Shown here: one piece after another, positions 1 through 9,189 of the stretch
Position numbering within the stretch: position 1 is the stretch's first letter
Layout of the letters: every line of letters begins with the position of its first letter
Assembly: GCF_016123485.1 (NCBI RefSeq)
Contig: NZ_JADCKQ010000010.1
Coordinates: 106,047 to 170,046 of the forward strand
Direction: 5' to 3'
Length of the DNA: 64,000 nt
Source of the DNA: Halocynthiibacter styelae
Lineage (GTDB): Bacteria; Pseudomonadota; Alphaproteobacteria; Rhodobacterales; Rhodobacteraceae
Translations under genes and position numbers: made by a program
The notes under the pieces: model-generated
The model's input: only the letters and a program-made list of their open reading frames with translations
The model's database searches: none
What the model was told of the DNA's origin: nothing

Positions 1-594
1 CAGCCGGTGGATGTGGCGTCAGGTGGTGAGATTTACACGCTGATCACCTATCAGTTCCTGCATGGCGGGTTTATGCATCTGGCCGGGAATATGCTGTTTC
101 TGTGGATCTTCGGGGATAATCTGGAAGACACGCTGGGCCATCTTACCTTCCTTGGATTTTACCTTGCGACGGGCATAGCTGCCGGCCTGGCCCAGACGCT
201 GGCGGATCCCGGAAGTTACATTCCGATTGTTGGTGCTTCTGGTGCGATTGCAGGGGTGATGGGGGGATATATGTTGTTGTATCCAAGGGCAAAAGTGGAT
301 GTTCTTCTGCTGATTATTATCTTCTTTAAGATCTTCAGTTTCCGCGCCTGGGTGGTTCTTGGTGTCTGGTTTGCCTGGCAGCTTTGGTCAACGCTATCAG
401 GCGGCGATTCCGGTGTGGCCTGGTTGGCCCATGTGGGCGGGTTTATTGCCGGGGTTGTCTTTATGCTGCCTTTCTGGCTGGCACGGGGCGGGGCGCAGTT
501 CTGGCAAAGACATCAAGGGCATCCGGATCATCCGGAAACACCTTATGGGCCGCTGAATGTGAGTTCTATACCGGTGGTGAAGCGGCGGCGTTGA
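1..594 (+). CDS. Rhomboid family intramembrane serine protease (5' end outside window)
   Basis: This is the C-terminal part of a rhomboid-type membrane protease, which cleaves transmembrane helices inside the bilayer. The reading frame is open from base 1, so the true start lies upstream; the GTG at 7 is only the first possible start inside the window. Visible are a [15 protein letters not shown] loop, the catalytic-serine motif [12 protein letters not shown], and the helix carrying the histidine partner ([11 protein letters not shown]), followed by a short basic cytoplasmic tail ending KRRR. Several hydrophobic segments are consistent with the six-helix fold. The substrate cannot be inferred. 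A multi-hairpin repeat begins ten bases after the stop. Confidence 0.9.
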   Translation, partial: QPVDVASGGEIYTLITYQFLHGGFMHLAGNMLFLWIFGDNLEDTLGHLTFLGFYLATGIAAGLAQTLADPGSYIPIVGASGAIAGVMGGYMLLYPRAKVDVLLLIIIFFKIFSFRAWVVLGVWFAWQLWSTLSGGDSGVAWLAHVGGFIAGVVFMLPFWLARGGAQFWQRHQGHPDHPETPYGPLNVSSIPVVKRRR

Positions 595-603
595 GGGGCG
601 AGA

Positions 604-650
604 GGGGGCCAGCCCCCATCTGCGCAGGCGCAGATTCCCCCGGGATACTG
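604..650 (+). repeat. Dispersed multi-hairpin repeat, copy A
   Basis: A GC-rich hairpin (GGGGGC at 604-609, GCCCCC at 612-617) is followed by a second perfect stem (ATCTGCGC at 618-625, GCGCAGAT at 628-635) and then a TCCCCCGGGATA tail. The same order of parts occurs near 18.7, 30.9 and 41.8 kb with a different middle stem. This copy lies just after the rhomboid stop and may act as a 3' end or processing signal. Confidence 0.65.
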
Positions 651-750
651 AAGCTGAAAAGAAAGAGAATATGTGATGCACAAAGCATGCACATCCTATG
701 CACAGGTTCTGCATATCAGGCGTGCGGTTACGTAAGGAATTATTAGGACG

Positions 751-1377
751 CTATTCGTCCAGGACCACGCATGTGCGCAGGCCAAAGCGGCGGGTGAGTT
801 TGGCGGCTTTGAGGGCTTGCACAAGAGCGTCGCTGAGGAAAACTGTATTGCGTATTTCACTATCAAGCCATAAATCCGCTCCCGCAACCGAAGTGACTGT
901 TATCGAAATCTGATTATCTTCGACATCGCCGTCGAGCCAGTAAGGAGCGCCGCCAGAATACGAACCTTCGATGGCCTGAGATTTTTCTCGAACAACAGTT
1001 GGTTTCACTTCCCCGAAATTCAGGCAGAAGTAGCTGCCTTCCACCGGCGTTTTGCGGTCGTGTTGAAACAGGCGGGTTGGATAGAGGGACGTGCGGCCGA
1101 GGTTGTATTGTTGCAGGACTGCCGCGACCTCGGCGGAGACGGCCCAATATCCGCCTGCATTAAAGATATCCGGCATCTTCTTCAGGCGTTTGTCCGGGTA
1201 TTCTGCGTACATCTCTGACGGAAAACGATCCGCGGGCAGTGGTTCCCCGGCTTTATTCCGGCGCATCGCGTCGACCGCTGCGTCTTTGTCTTCAAAGTAT
1301 GTGTTGTGATCAATGCCCTTAATCAGTGTTGTATCGCACATGATCCGGCTGACCCAAACCTGGGATTTCTGGCGCAT
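751..1377 (-). CDS. Hypothetical protein, possibly Imm11/DUF1629-like
   Basis: This encodes a soluble protein of about 208 residues with no signal peptide or membrane segment. The C-terminal part, with WLDSEIRNTVFLSDALVQALKAAKL followed by a short strand, resembles the end of DUF1629/Imm11 proteins, a family that includes predicted immunity proteins of polymorphic toxins; this is recognition by eye, not a search. An ATG at 1377 is preceded by GAGG at a suitable distance; an alternative ATG at 1392 adds five residues. It stands alone, with no toxin gene next to it, so an orphan immunity role is only a guess. Confidence 0.6.
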   Translation of the reverse strand: MRQKSQVWVSRIMCDTTLIKGIDHNTYFEDKDAAVDAMRRNKAGEPLPADRFPSEMYAEYPDKRLKKMPDIFNAGGYWAVSAEVAAVLQQYNLGRTSLYPTRLFQHDRKTPVEGSYFCLNFGEVKPTVVREKSQAIEGSYSGGAPYWLDGDVEDNQISITVTSVAGADLWLDSEIRNTVFLSDALVQALKAAKLTRRFGLRTCVVLDE

Positions 1378-1416
1378 AATTGCCTCATTCAAAGGATGGT
1401 TTCAAAAACAGAAAAC

Positions 1417-1445
1417 AAAAAACCCGACATATCTTCTGTGCCGGG
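1417..1445 (-). terminator. Rho-independent terminator of the inositol monophosphatase gene
   Basis: Read on the minus strand just after the stop at 1476, a seven-pair stem (1439-1445 with 1423-1429, one G-T pair) is followed by six T residues (1417-1422). Confidence 0.6.
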
Positions 1446-1475
1446 CTTTGTAAATTTTTGCAAGAGATGCGGTGA

Positions 1476-2288
1476 TCAGTCTTCGGACACTTCAACCGGG
1501 TCACGGTCGCGGATCACTTTGGCGAAACGATCAAAGATCGCTTCATTTGAGGCAATCACATGACCGGTCTCAAGGATCTTCTGATCTTCGCGCATCGGTT
1601 CTGCAAAACCACCAGCTTCGCGCACGATGATCAGGCCAGCTGCGATGTCCCAGGCTTTCAGACCACGTTCCCAGAAACCTTCATAGCGGCCAGCGGCCAC
1701 ATAGGCGAGATCAAGGGAGGCCGCGCCCCAGCGACGCACACCAGCACAGGCCGGCATCAGACGCGCCAGATCCTGCAGGCTTGCAGGCAGGTAACGACCA
1801 CCGCCAAAAGGCACGCCTGTTGCGAAAACGCTTTCGATCATGCGGTTGCGGCCAGACACACGAAGACGACCTTCGTTCATCCAGGCACCCTGACCTTTTT
1901 CTGCAAAGAAGAGTTCATCTTTGGCGGGGTCATAGATCACGCCGGATACGATTTCGCCTTTATGTTCCAGCGCAATGGAAACAGCGAAATGCGGCATGCC
2001 GTGCAGGAAGTTTGTGGTGCCATCCAGCGGATCAACGATCCAGCGGCGTGTCGGATCCTGACCAGGTTCTTCGCCGCCTTCTTCGGCCAGCCAGCCGTAG
2101 GTCGGGCGTGCGCCCATCAGTTCTTCTTTCAGGATCGCTTCGGCTGCAATATCTGCGCGTGACACGAAGTCCCCGGCACCTTTCATAGAGACCTGGAGGT
2201 TTTCAACCTCACGGAAGTCTTTGGCGAGGGAACGGCCTGCCTTGCGGGCGGCCTTGATCATGACATTAAGATTTGCGCTGCCTTGCAT
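1476..2288 (-). CDS. suhB: Inositol-1-monophosphatase family protein
   Basis: This is a member of the lithium-sensitive Mg2+-dependent phosphatases that hydrolyse myo-inositol 1-phosphate and related sugar or nucleotide phosphates; SuhB homologues can also act in rRNA antitermination. The 270-residue length is typical. The metal-binding signatures are present: EEGGEE, then WIVDPLDGTTNFLHG near residues 84-98, and the C-terminal motif LKAWDIAAG near residue 215. The ATG at 2288 is preceded by GGAG. It is a single gene with its own terminator. Substrate specificity within the family cannot be told from sequence. Confidence 0.9.
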   Translation of the reverse strand: MQGSANLNVMIKAARKAGRSLAKDFREVENLQVSMKGAGDFVSRADIAAEAILKEELMGARPTYGWLAEEGGEEPGQDPTRRWIVDPLDGTTNFLHGMPHFAVSIALEHKGEIVSGVIYDPAKDELFFAEKGQGAWMNEGRLRVSGRNRMIESVFATGVPFGGGRYLPASLQDLARLMPACAGVRRWGAASLDLAYVAAGRYEGFWERGLKAWDIAAGLIIVREAGGFAEPMREDQKILETGHVIASNEAIFDRFAKVIRDRDPVEVSED

Positions 2289-2367
2289 CGGGCGGACTCC
2301 TTTGGCTCAGACGCGGCGTATACGCGCTGCAACCCGTTTTGCCAAGGGGTTGTCGCGCATTGATTGG

Positions 2368-2862
2368 TTAAATCAGCGGATCATAAGACCACTGCAGCAA
2401 TGCCTGGCGCTGGCGGGGGCGGCAGAAGATATCGCCGGGCTGACAATTGGCGCGGATCTGGCCGGCGTGACGGTTGAAATTGCGCCATCGTCTGATCTGG
2501 ATTGCATCCGTTTCCGGCAGGCGGCGGCCCAGCCAATAGCGACAGAACCACTGAAACCAGCCACGCGGATCCGGCCCGTAGATCCAGCCTTTTTCCTGCC
2601 ATGTGGACAGAGGCTGGCGGCTTTTGACGCCAAAGTAGTTCAGGGTTTCATCCGGCTGATCAGAGGTTTGGGCATGCGCAAACCAGATTGCGGGAAATTC
2701 ATCCTGGCAATCGTTCAGATATTTGCCTTCAAACACACCCATTTCCAGCATCCTCATAGGGCTGAGATAAGGTGCGAAACCATCTGCAAAATCCCGCCCT
2801 TCCGGTGCAGTCAGGTGATAGCTGTATTCCTGCTGCATCCGGTCGTTGACGCGGATTTCCAT
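2368..2862 (-). CDS. Conserved hypothetical protein, Trp/Tyr-rich
   Basis: This 164-residue soluble protein starts three bases after the stop of the upstream dehydrogenase gene, so the two are probably co-transcribed. It is rich in aromatic residues (for example GWIYGPDPRGWFQWFCRYW around residues 93-111) and Arg, with no signal peptide or membrane helix. I recognise it only as a type of small conserved protein common in Rhodobacterales; no function can be assigned. A basic, Trp-rich surface could suit nucleic acid or membrane contact, but that is speculation. Confidence 0.7.
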   Translation of the reverse strand: MEIRVNDRMQQEYSYHLTAPEGRDFADGFAPYLSPMRMLEMGVFEGKYLNDCQDEFPAIWFAHAQTSDQPDETLNYFGVKSRQPLSTWQEKGWIYGPDPRGWFQWFCRYWLGRRLPETDAIQIRRWRNFNRHAGQIRANCQPGDIFCRPRQRQALLQWSYDPLI

Positions 2863-2865
2863 TGC

Positions 2866-3852
2866 TTACAGCATGCCCGGCACAACCTGATCCGGCGGGC
2901 GGTGGCCGTCGTCAAAGGTTTTGATGTTCAGCAGAACCTTTTCACCCATTTCAAGGCGGCCTTCCACGGTGGCGGATGCCATATGCGGCAGCAGAACCAC
3001 GTTATCCAGTTCACGCAGACGGGGGTTTACATCCTGGCCATGTTCAAACACATCAAGGCCCGCCCCCGCAATTTCACCGGTGCGCAGCATGCGGGTCAGG
3101 GCGTTTTCGTCGATGACTTCGCCGCGGGATGTGTTCACGATCACGGCTTCTGGTTTCATCAGCTTCAGGCGACGGGCGTTCATCAGGTGGAAGGTTGATG
3201 GCGTATGCGGGCAGTTGATGGAAATCACATCCATGCGCGCGACCATCTGATCAAGGCTTTCCCAATAGGTGGCCTCAAGCCCGGCTTCGGTATCAGCATG
3301 CAGGCGGCGGCGGTTGTGGTAGTGGATCTGCATGCCAAAGGCCCGGGCGCGACGTGCCACAGCCTGGCCGACATGACCCATGCCCAGAATGCCAAGACGG
3401 CGCCCGCCAATGCGCCCGCCCAGAAGGGCGGTGGGGGCCCAGCCTTCCCAGCTGCCGCTTTGCATCACGCGCAGGCCTTCGGGAATGCGGCGGGTGGTGG
3501 CCAACAGCAGGGCCATGGTCATATCAGCGGTGTCTTCGGCAGACACACCCGGGGTGTTTGACACAAGAATGCCGCGCTGACGGGCGGTCTCCACATCAAT
3601 GTGATCCACACCGGCGCCGAAATTCGCAATCAGCCGCAGACGCTCACCGGCGCGGGCCAGCAGGGAAGAATCAATTTTGTCGTTGATGGTTGGCACCAGA
3701 ACATCGGCGTTCTGCATGGCTTCAACCAGTTCATCCGTGGTCATCGGCGTGTCGTCATCGCGCAATTTCACGTCGAAAAGTTCTGTCATGCGGGTTTCCA
3801 CCGCCTCGGGCAACCGTCGCGTCACAACAACACTTAACCGTTCCTTTTGCAT
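2866..3852 (-). CDS. D-isomer 2-hydroxyacid dehydrogenase (glyoxylate/hydroxypyruvate reductase type)
   Basis: The product is a 328-residue NAD(P)-dependent dehydrogenase of the D-2-hydroxyacid family, probably reducing glyoxylate or hydroxypyruvate. The nucleotide-binding motif is LGILGMGHVGQAVARRARAF near residues 155-175; the family signature INCPHTPSTFHLMNARRLKLMKPEAVIVN follows, with catalytic Arg (TSRGEVIDE), Glu and His (LLPHMASAT) in place. The frame is open further upstream, but the ATG at 3852 is preceded by GGGAGGTG and matches the family's usual N-terminus, so it is chosen. The hypothetical gene at 2368-2862 follows directly. Confidence 0.88.
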   Translation of the reverse strand: MQKERLSVVVTRRLPEAVETRMTELFDVKLRDDDTPMTTDELVEAMQNADVLVPTINDKIDSSLLARAGERLRLIANFGAGVDHIDVETARQRGILVSNTPGVSAEDTADMTMALLLATTRRIPEGLRVMQSGSWEGWAPTALLGGRIGGRRLGILGMGHVGQAVARRARAFGMQIHYHNRRRLHADTEAGLEATYWESLDQMVARMDVISINCPHTPSTFHLMNARRLKLMKPEAVIVNTSRGEVIDENALTRMLRTGEIAGAGLDVFEHGQDVNPRLRELDNVVLLPHMASATVEGRLEMGEKVLLNIKTFDDGHRPPDQVVPGML

Positions 3853-3989
3853 GGGGCACCTCCCGGGGTTTTCTTCCAGACCTGTTACTGTCAAGTTGAC
3901 CGATACAAAGCCGGGGCACAAGAACCCCGTTGGGTCAGAAGTAAAATTTCGCACCCGTTTGAGGAAAATTCGTAAGGGCAGTGTGTCGC

Positions 3990-4502
3990 ATGTTCCGTAT
4001 TTTGATGATTTTGCCGGCGCTGATGGTCGCAATGATGCTTTCTTCCGGTGTTGTCCGGGCGGAAGACGATGACGCGCGCGGTCCGGTCACCAACCTGCCG
4101 ATTCCACGTTATGTGTCGATGAAAGCATCCGAGGCCAACATCCGGCGTGGTCCGGGGCTGACGCATCGGATCGACTGGGTGTTTCAGCATCGCGGCATGC
4201 CTTTGCGGATCACGGCTGAGTTTTCCAACTGGCGACGCGTGGAAGATCAGGACGGTGTTGGCGGCTGGATTCACTATTCCCTGCTGTCGGGGACACGCAC
4301 GGTGCGGGTTCTGGAACCGCTTGCAACCATGTATTCCAGCGCGTCAGACAGTGTCCGGGCCAATGCGCAGATTGAAGGCGGCGCGATTGCGCGGCTGATG
4401 GAATGCGAACCGGAATGGTGCCGCATTTCCGCAGATGGTTATCGCGGCTGGGTGCGTAAGGATGTGATCTGGGGCGTGGCCGCGGATGAGATCCGCGAAT
4501 AA
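3990..4502 (+). CDS. Exported tandem bacterial SH3-domain protein
   Basis: This 170-residue protein has an N-terminal signal peptide (hydrophobic stretch to about residue 20, cleavage likely after VRA) and two SH3b-type repeats: the first begins YVSMKASEANIRRGPG with a Trp-Arg core (FSNWRRVEDQDGVGGWIH), the second ends EWCRISADGYRGWVRKDVIWG. Such domains usually bind peptidoglycan stem peptides in the periplasm. AAGGG at 3974-3978 suits the ATG at 3990; a GTG at 3981 would add three residues but sits too close to it. It converges on the acyl-CoA dehydrogenase gene with only 20 bases between. Confidence 0.82.
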   Translation: MFRILMILPALMVAMMLSSGVVRAEDDDARGPVTNLPIPRYVSMKASEANIRRGPGLTHRIDWVFQHRGMPLRITAEFSNWRRVEDQDGVGGWIHYSLLSGTRTVRVLEPLATMYSSASDSVRANAQIEGGAIARLMECEPEWCRISADGYRGWVRKDVIWGVAADEIRE

Positions 4503-4522
4503 CCACCAGGTTGTGAATTGTT

Positions 4523-5668
4523 TCAGCTGTCCAGGTTGCGCAGCATAGATTTGGCTATGATGATTTTCTGGATTTCACTGGTGCCCTCATAGAGGCGGAA
4601 CAGACGTACATCGCGGTAAAACCGTTCAATCGGATATTCCGCCATATAGCCTGCACCGCCAAAGATCTGCACGGCGCGATCTGCCACACGACCGACCATT
4701 TCACTGGCGTAGAGTTTACAGCAGGACGCCAGCGTGCCCGTGTTTTCCCCGGCATCCCTGCGCCGGGCGGCATCCCGGATCATGCATTCAGCCGCGTAAA
4801 GTTCTGTCTGACTTTCCGCAAGCATCGCCTGCACCAGCTGAAATTCTGCGATGGGTTTGCCGAATTGCTGACGTTCACTGGCGTAACGCAGGGCTTCGTC
4901 CAGCAGACGTCTGGCGGCCCCGGCGCAGATGGCGGAAATATGCAGGCGGCCTTTATCCAGTGTCCGCATCGCAGCGGTGAAGCCGGTGCCTTCCTGGCCC
5001 CCCAGCAGCGCGTCGTCCGGTACAAAGCAATCCTGAAAGATCACATCCGCCGTATGGGCGCCCCTCTGGCCCATCTTTTTGTCACAGGGCCCGACAGACA
5101 GCCCGGTGCTGCCGGCTTCGACAAGGAAACAGGAAACACCTTTTGCGCCAGGTTCACCTGTGCGGGCCATGACGGTAAACAGGCCTGCTTCTGGTGCGTT
5201 GGTGATAAAGCGTTTTGTGCCGTTCAGAATATACCCGCCATCTGTCTTGTGGGCGAAGGTTTTGACCGAAGCCGCATCAGATCCGACATCTGGTTCTGTC
5301 AGTGCGAAGGAACCGATCAAAGCGCCGCTGGCCATATCCGGAAGATATTTCGTGCGTTGTGCGTCACTCCCACCGAATATGATCGCCTGCGACCCAATGC
5401 CAATGTTTGTGCCCGCAAGTGACCGGAACGCAGGGGAGGCCTGGCCAAGGATCATCGCGACCTCAACTTCATCCGACATGCTGAGGCCAAGACCACCAAA
5501 TTCCTCTGGGATGGACAGACCAAACAGGCCCAGATCCTGCATCTGCTTCACAATATCTGCCGGGATCTGATCCGTTTCAGAAACGTCAGTTTCCGCCGGG
5601 ATCAGGGTTTCGTTTACAAACTTGTGGGTCGTTTCCAGAAACAGTGTCCGGGTTTCGGGATCAAGCAT
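4523..5668 (-). CDS. Acyl-CoA dehydrogenase
   Basis: This 381-residue FAD enzyme catalyses alpha,beta-dehydrogenation of an acyl-CoA and passes electrons to electron-transferring flavoprotein. Family signatures seen are FALTEPDVGSDAASV, the KRFITNAPEAG segment, a central GRLHISAICAGAARR helix and, near the C-terminus, RLYEGTSEIQKIIIAKSML, which contains the expected catalytic glutamate and the flavin-binding end. It lies immediately downstream of the decayed aminotransferase gene, 25 bases away, and may once have been the third gene of that operon. The enzyme itself looks intact. The acyl chain used cannot be predicted. Confidence 0.9.
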   Translation of the reverse strand: MLDPETRTLFLETTHKFVNETLIPAETDVSETDQIPADIVKQMQDLGLFGLSIPEEFGGLGLSMSDEVEVAMILGQASPAFRSLAGTNIGIGSQAIIFGGSDAQRTKYLPDMASGALIGSFALTEPDVGSDAASVKTFAHKTDGGYILNGTKRFITNAPEAGLFTVMARTGEPGAKGVSCFLVEAGSTGLSVGPCDKKMGQRGAHTADVIFQDCFVPDDALLGGQEGTGFTAAMRTLDKGRLHISAICAGAARRLLDEALRYASERQQFGKPIAEFQLVQAMLAESQTELYAAECMIRDAARRRDAGENTGTLASCCKLYASEMVGRVADRAVQIFGGAGYMAEYPIERFYRDVRLFRLYEGTSEIQKIIIAKSMLRNLDS

Positions 5669-5693
5669 TGCGGTGGATCTTTCGATAAGGGGT

Positions 5694-6617
5694 TTAGGTC
5701 AGGCTTGCCGTGAAATCATGAAGGATGCCGGCGGCTTTCTCCAGGGTTTTGTCCGAGGCTGCATAAGAAATGCGAAAGGCCGGGTCGTGAGAGAAGGCCG
5801 CGCCATGGACCACCGCCAGCCCGTGATGTTCCAGCAGGGCTTTGACGATGTCAAAACTTGTGTTCAGCTTGCCCGCTTTCGGGTGGGTCTTACCCAGAAG
5901 ATCCCCGCAATCGAGATACAGGTAAAAGGCACCTCCGGGGTTTACCACCTGCAAACCGGGAATGTCAGAAAGGGCCTGGACCAGCATATCGGGCCGGGCG
6001 CGGTAGGTTTCATTGCGCGCCCGCAGCATATCTTGCGGGCCATCCAGTGCAGCAATGGCGGCGGCCTGGGACACGTATTCCGAACGGCTATAGGTGACGC
6101 CCGCGGGGTTGGACAGGGCGTTCAGGATGACGGCTTTTGTGGTGTCGTTCAGCGCCGCACGCAGCGCATCCGGGATCACTTTGAACCCATTGCGGGCCTC
6201 ACCGCGCACCAGCACTTTCCTGGCCTGCATTTCCGCATAAGATCCTCAGGCAGGGGTCAGCAGAACGACTTCGTCACCAGAATCCGTCAGGACGGAAAGC
6301 GAGGTGTGCAGAACGGTTTTCGCCCCGGCGCCAACCGAGATTTCGGACGGATCAAACGCCAGATCATTTTCTCGGGTCAGTTTCCGGCAGATGGCCTGTT
6401 TCAGATCAGCGGTGCCGTCGATCACCGTGTATTTTGTGTCCCCCGCCCTTGCGGCGGCATCGGCGGCGTCTTTGATGCAATCCGGCGTGTCAAAGTCCGG
6501 CTCCCCCACGCAGAGATCGACAATCCCATGCCCTTGCGCACGCAGATCGCGCACCAGGGCAAAGATGTGGGAAATGGCGGATATTTCGAAATTATCGAGA
6601 TTTCTGGCAAGTTTCAT
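5694..6617 (-). pseudogene. Decayed class I aminotransferase (aspartate aminotransferase type)
   Basis: The start (ATG at 6617 with upstream GAGGAAC) and the N-terminal third read as a normal fold-type I aminotransferase (DLCVGEPDFDTPD, YTVIDGTADLKQAICRKL). A TGA then replaces the expected Trp codon (DEVVLLTPA-stop-GSYAEM, codon at 6247-6249). After a further short stretch, SNPAGVTYSRSEY runs straight into VSQAAAIAALDGPQ, which in intact relatives lies about 90-100 residues later. The missing part contains the Asp/Tyr pocket and the PLP-binding lysine. The C-terminal region (NPGGAFYLYLDCGDLLG) is recognisable. Both lesions would abolish activity. Confidence 0.88.
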
Positions 6618-6629
6618 GATGTGCGTTCC

Positions 6630-7325
6630 TCAGACAATCAGCTCGATCAGGAAAGGGTGGGTTTGGTGAAGCTGCTGCGCATGAGATCGCAGAGTTCATC
6701 CAGATTTGTGGCAACAGCGGCCTCAACCCCCATGCCATTTGCAAGGTTTACCCAGTTCAGATCCGGATTGGACAGGTCCAGCATATCCATCGCGGTTTTT
6801 CCGGGTGTTGCGCCGACATTGCCGTATTCTCTGATCAGGATCTGATATTTGCGGTTTGAGATTATGATCTTGGTGCAGGGCTGTTTTTCGCGGGCCTTGA
6901 TCCAGAGAGATTGCAGGGAATACATGGCGGATCCATCGGCCTGCAGGCTGATCACACGGCGGGCGCCTTTGCCCGCGATCGCTGCACCGGTTGCAACGGG
7001 CAGACCATCCCCGATTGCGCCGCCTGCCAGATCCAGCCAGTCGTGGGCCGGGGCGGCAAAGGTATGGGGATAGAAACCGCGCCCATAGGACAGGCTTTCA
7101 TCTGATATGATGGCATTTTCCGGCATAAGCGCCGCAACGGCCCGGGCCAGACCTTCCGGGCTGCAATCGTCGGTGGGGGCGTCGGGGCGCGACCGGGGTC
7201 AGGGATTGCGGCGGCCGGGGCGTCCAGTTCATCAATCAGGGCCTGTAGTGCGGCAGCCGCATCCTGATCCGGGCGGGACAGACGGATGAAACGCGCATCA
7301 TTGGCATATTCCGACGGAAGCCGGG
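6630..7325 (-). pseudogene. C-terminal remnant of an acetolactate-synthase-like TPP enzyme
   Basis: On the minus strand the sequence codes the pyrophosphate-binding half of a thiamine-diphosphate enzyme: LDLAGGAIGDGLPVATGAAIAG, ISLQADGSAMYSLQSLW with the GDG-like Mg2+ site changed to ADG as in this subfamily, and MLDLSNPDLNWVNLANGMGVEA. The upstream linker (SEYANDARFIRLSRPDQDAAAALQALIDELDAP) lies in another frame, so there is a frameshift near 7170-7180. A second one near 6655 separates KPTLS from the normal-looking end LIELIV. The N-terminal half is absent: the remnant meets the hmuV stop at 7298. It sat 12 bases before the aminotransferase, as an operon partner. Confidence 0.82.
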
Positions 7326-8095
7326 TGCAGGAAAGGCAGGCCCTGTTGTGGTGGCCGGGACATATCAATGTGACAACCATAGGCGCGCGACAGGTTTTCA
7401 CTGGTGTAAACCTGTTGCACGGTACCGCTGGCCACGACCTCACCGGCGCGCATCAGGACGATGTGATCGGCCCAGGCCGCGGTCAGGTTCAGATCATGCA
7501 TCACGGCAATCACCCCGCCGCCCTGATCTGCAAAGTCGCGTGCGATCTTCATCACGTCGCGCTGATGGGCGATATCAAGGCTGGACACGGGTTCATCCAG
7601 AAACAGCCAGCGCGGTGCGCCGTCCTGCGTGCCCTGCCACATCTGGCACAACACCCGGGCCAGTTGCACCCGTTGTTGTTCGCCACCGGACAATTCCTGG
7701 TAGAACCGGTTTTCATACCCGGTCAGATCAACCCGGCGCAGGGCGTCAAAGGGCAGGGTTTTGCGCAAGGACGGCGAGGCGGCTGCCGTACCTGCCATCA
7801 GCCCCATACGCACGACTTCGATCACGGTAAAAGGGAAGGCCAGTGGCGTGGATTGGGCCAACACACCCCGCAATGCGGCCTGTTCTGTCACGGGGATCTG
7901 CTGCAGATCCCGTTCGTTCAGCATGACGGATCCCTGATAGGGCAGATCCCCTGTCAGGGCGCGCAGAAGCGTTGTTTTCCCGCAGCCATTCGGACCGATG
8001 ATGGTGGTGAACTGACCGGGTGCGGCCTGCAGTTTAACGCCATGCAGGATTTGCTTTTTGCCGATGGAAAGGGCGATACTTTTAGCGTTCAACAT
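7298..8095 (-). CDS. hmuV: Haem ABC transporter ATP-binding protein
   Basis: This 265-residue ATPase powers import of haem across the inner membrane. Motifs: Walker A GPNGCGKTT at residues 34-42, ABC signature LSGGEQQ at 135-141, Walker B WLFLDEP with Asp167/Glu168, then the D-loop SSLD and a switch histidine in VMHDLN. It is the last gene of the leftward hmuSTUV operon, three bases after hmuU. Its last codons overlap the left-over acetolactate-synthase-like sequence, marking where the haem locus was joined to older DNA. The C-terminal extension (RPPQQGLPFLHP) resembles that of other HmuV proteins. Confidence 0.93.
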   Translation of the reverse strand: MLNAKSIALSIGKKQILHGVKLQAAPGQFTTIIGPNGCGKTTLLRALTGDLPYQGSVMLNERDLQQIPVTEQAALRGVLAQSTPLAFPFTVIEVVRMGLMAGTAAASPSLRKTLPFDALRRVDLTGYENRFYQELSGGEQQRVQLARVLCQMWQGTQDGAPRWLFLDEPVSSLDIAHQRDVMKIARDFADQGGGVIAVMHDLNLTAAWADHIVLMRAGEVVASGTVQQVYTSENLSRAYGCHIDMSRPPQQGLPFLHPASVGICQ

Positions 8096-8098
8096 GGT

Positions 8099-9187
8099 TT
8101 ACATATCCAACACGCCACGACGGCGCAGCAAAATCCAGAGGAAAACAGGTGAACCCAGCACAGCGGTGACAATGCCGATTGGCAGTTCTGCCGGTGCAAT
8201 GATCACCCGGCTGATCATGTCCGAGATCAGCAGAAGGATCGCCCCTAGAAGGGCGGCGTTTGGCAGAAGGTAACGATGATCCGGCCCAATGGCGAGGCGC
8301 AGAAGATGGGGCACGACAATGCCGATAAATCCGATACCACCGGTGGCGGCAACAGCGGCGCCCGTGGCGGCGGCAACGGACAGGATAGAAAGGCGTTTCA
8401 CCCGCTGCACATTGATGCCGATATGACGCGCGGCGGCTTCGCCCAGGGACAGGCCGTTCAGCCCCCGCCCAAGAAAGGGCGCAACAGAAATCGCCAGCAA
8501 AATCACGGGGGCAGTCACCAGAACCTTCAGCCAGGTCGCTCCGGCCAGTGATCCCATGCCCCAGAAGGTCAGATCCCGCAACTGATCATCATTGGCCTGA
8601 TAAATCAGGATGCCACCAACCGCGCCGGACAATGCCCCAAGCGCGATACCCGCCAGCAGCATCGTTGCAACCGATGTCTGCCCGCGCCGGGTTGCCACGC
8701 GGTACAGAAGCAGGGTTGTGCCCCAGCCCCCGAGGAAAGCGGCGAGGGGTACAAGGAAATACCCCGTGGCCTCGCGGATAGCCATTGGCAGATGCCCGAC
8801 AAGAACAATCGCGCTGACCGCTGCCAGCCCCGCGCCCGCGTTCACACCCACAAGGCCAGGGTCAGCCAGGGGGTTGCGAAACAGCCCCTGCATCAGGGCC
8901 CCGCAGACCGCCAGAGACGCGCCCACAAGAATACCCATGGCAAGGCGCGGCAGGCGGATATCCCACAGCACGACTTTGTCCCGCAGGCTGATTTCTTCCC
9001 CATGAATAAGGGCGCTTAGTGCATCCATCAGTGATGTGCCTGCCGCCCCGGTTGTCAGGCTGAAATAGCTGGTCACAACAAGAAGTCCGGTCAGGATCAG
9101 GATCATCTGCCGCGCAGAATGGGACCGGTCCCGGACAGGCGGAATGGGGGAGGCCACGGCTTCGGATGCGTCTGTCAGCATAGACAT
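8099..9187 (-). CDS. hmuU: Haem ABC transporter permease, FecCD family
   Basis: The product is a 362-residue inner-membrane permease with about ten helices, forming the channel that takes haem from HmuT. FecCD family landmarks are VLWDIRLPRLAMGILVGASLAVCGALMQGLFRNPLADPGLVGVNAGAGL near residues 70-120 and the coupling-helix Gly of GEAAARHIGINVQRVKRL near residue 255, followed by GGIGFIGIVVPHLLRLAIGPDHR. It starts three bases after the hmuT stop and ends three bases before the hmuV start, typical of a tightly coupled operon. Confidence 0.93.
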   Translation of the reverse strand: MSMLTDASEAVASPIPPVRDRSHSARQMILILTGLLVVTSYFSLTTGAAGTSLMDALSALIHGEEISLRDKVVLWDIRLPRLAMGILVGASLAVCGALMQGLFRNPLADPGLVGVNAGAGLAAVSAIVLVGHLPMAIREATGYFLVPLAAFLGGWGTTLLLYRVATRRGQTSVATMLLAGIALGALSGAVGGILIYQANDDQLRDLTFWGMGSLAGATWLKVLVTAPVILLAISVAPFLGRGLNGLSLGEAAARHIGINVQRVKRLSILSVAAATGAAVAATGGIGFIGIVVPHLLRLAIGPDHRYLLPNAALLGAILLLISDMISRVIIAPAELPIGIVTAVLGSPVFLWILLRRRGVLDM

Positions 9188-9189
9188 GG

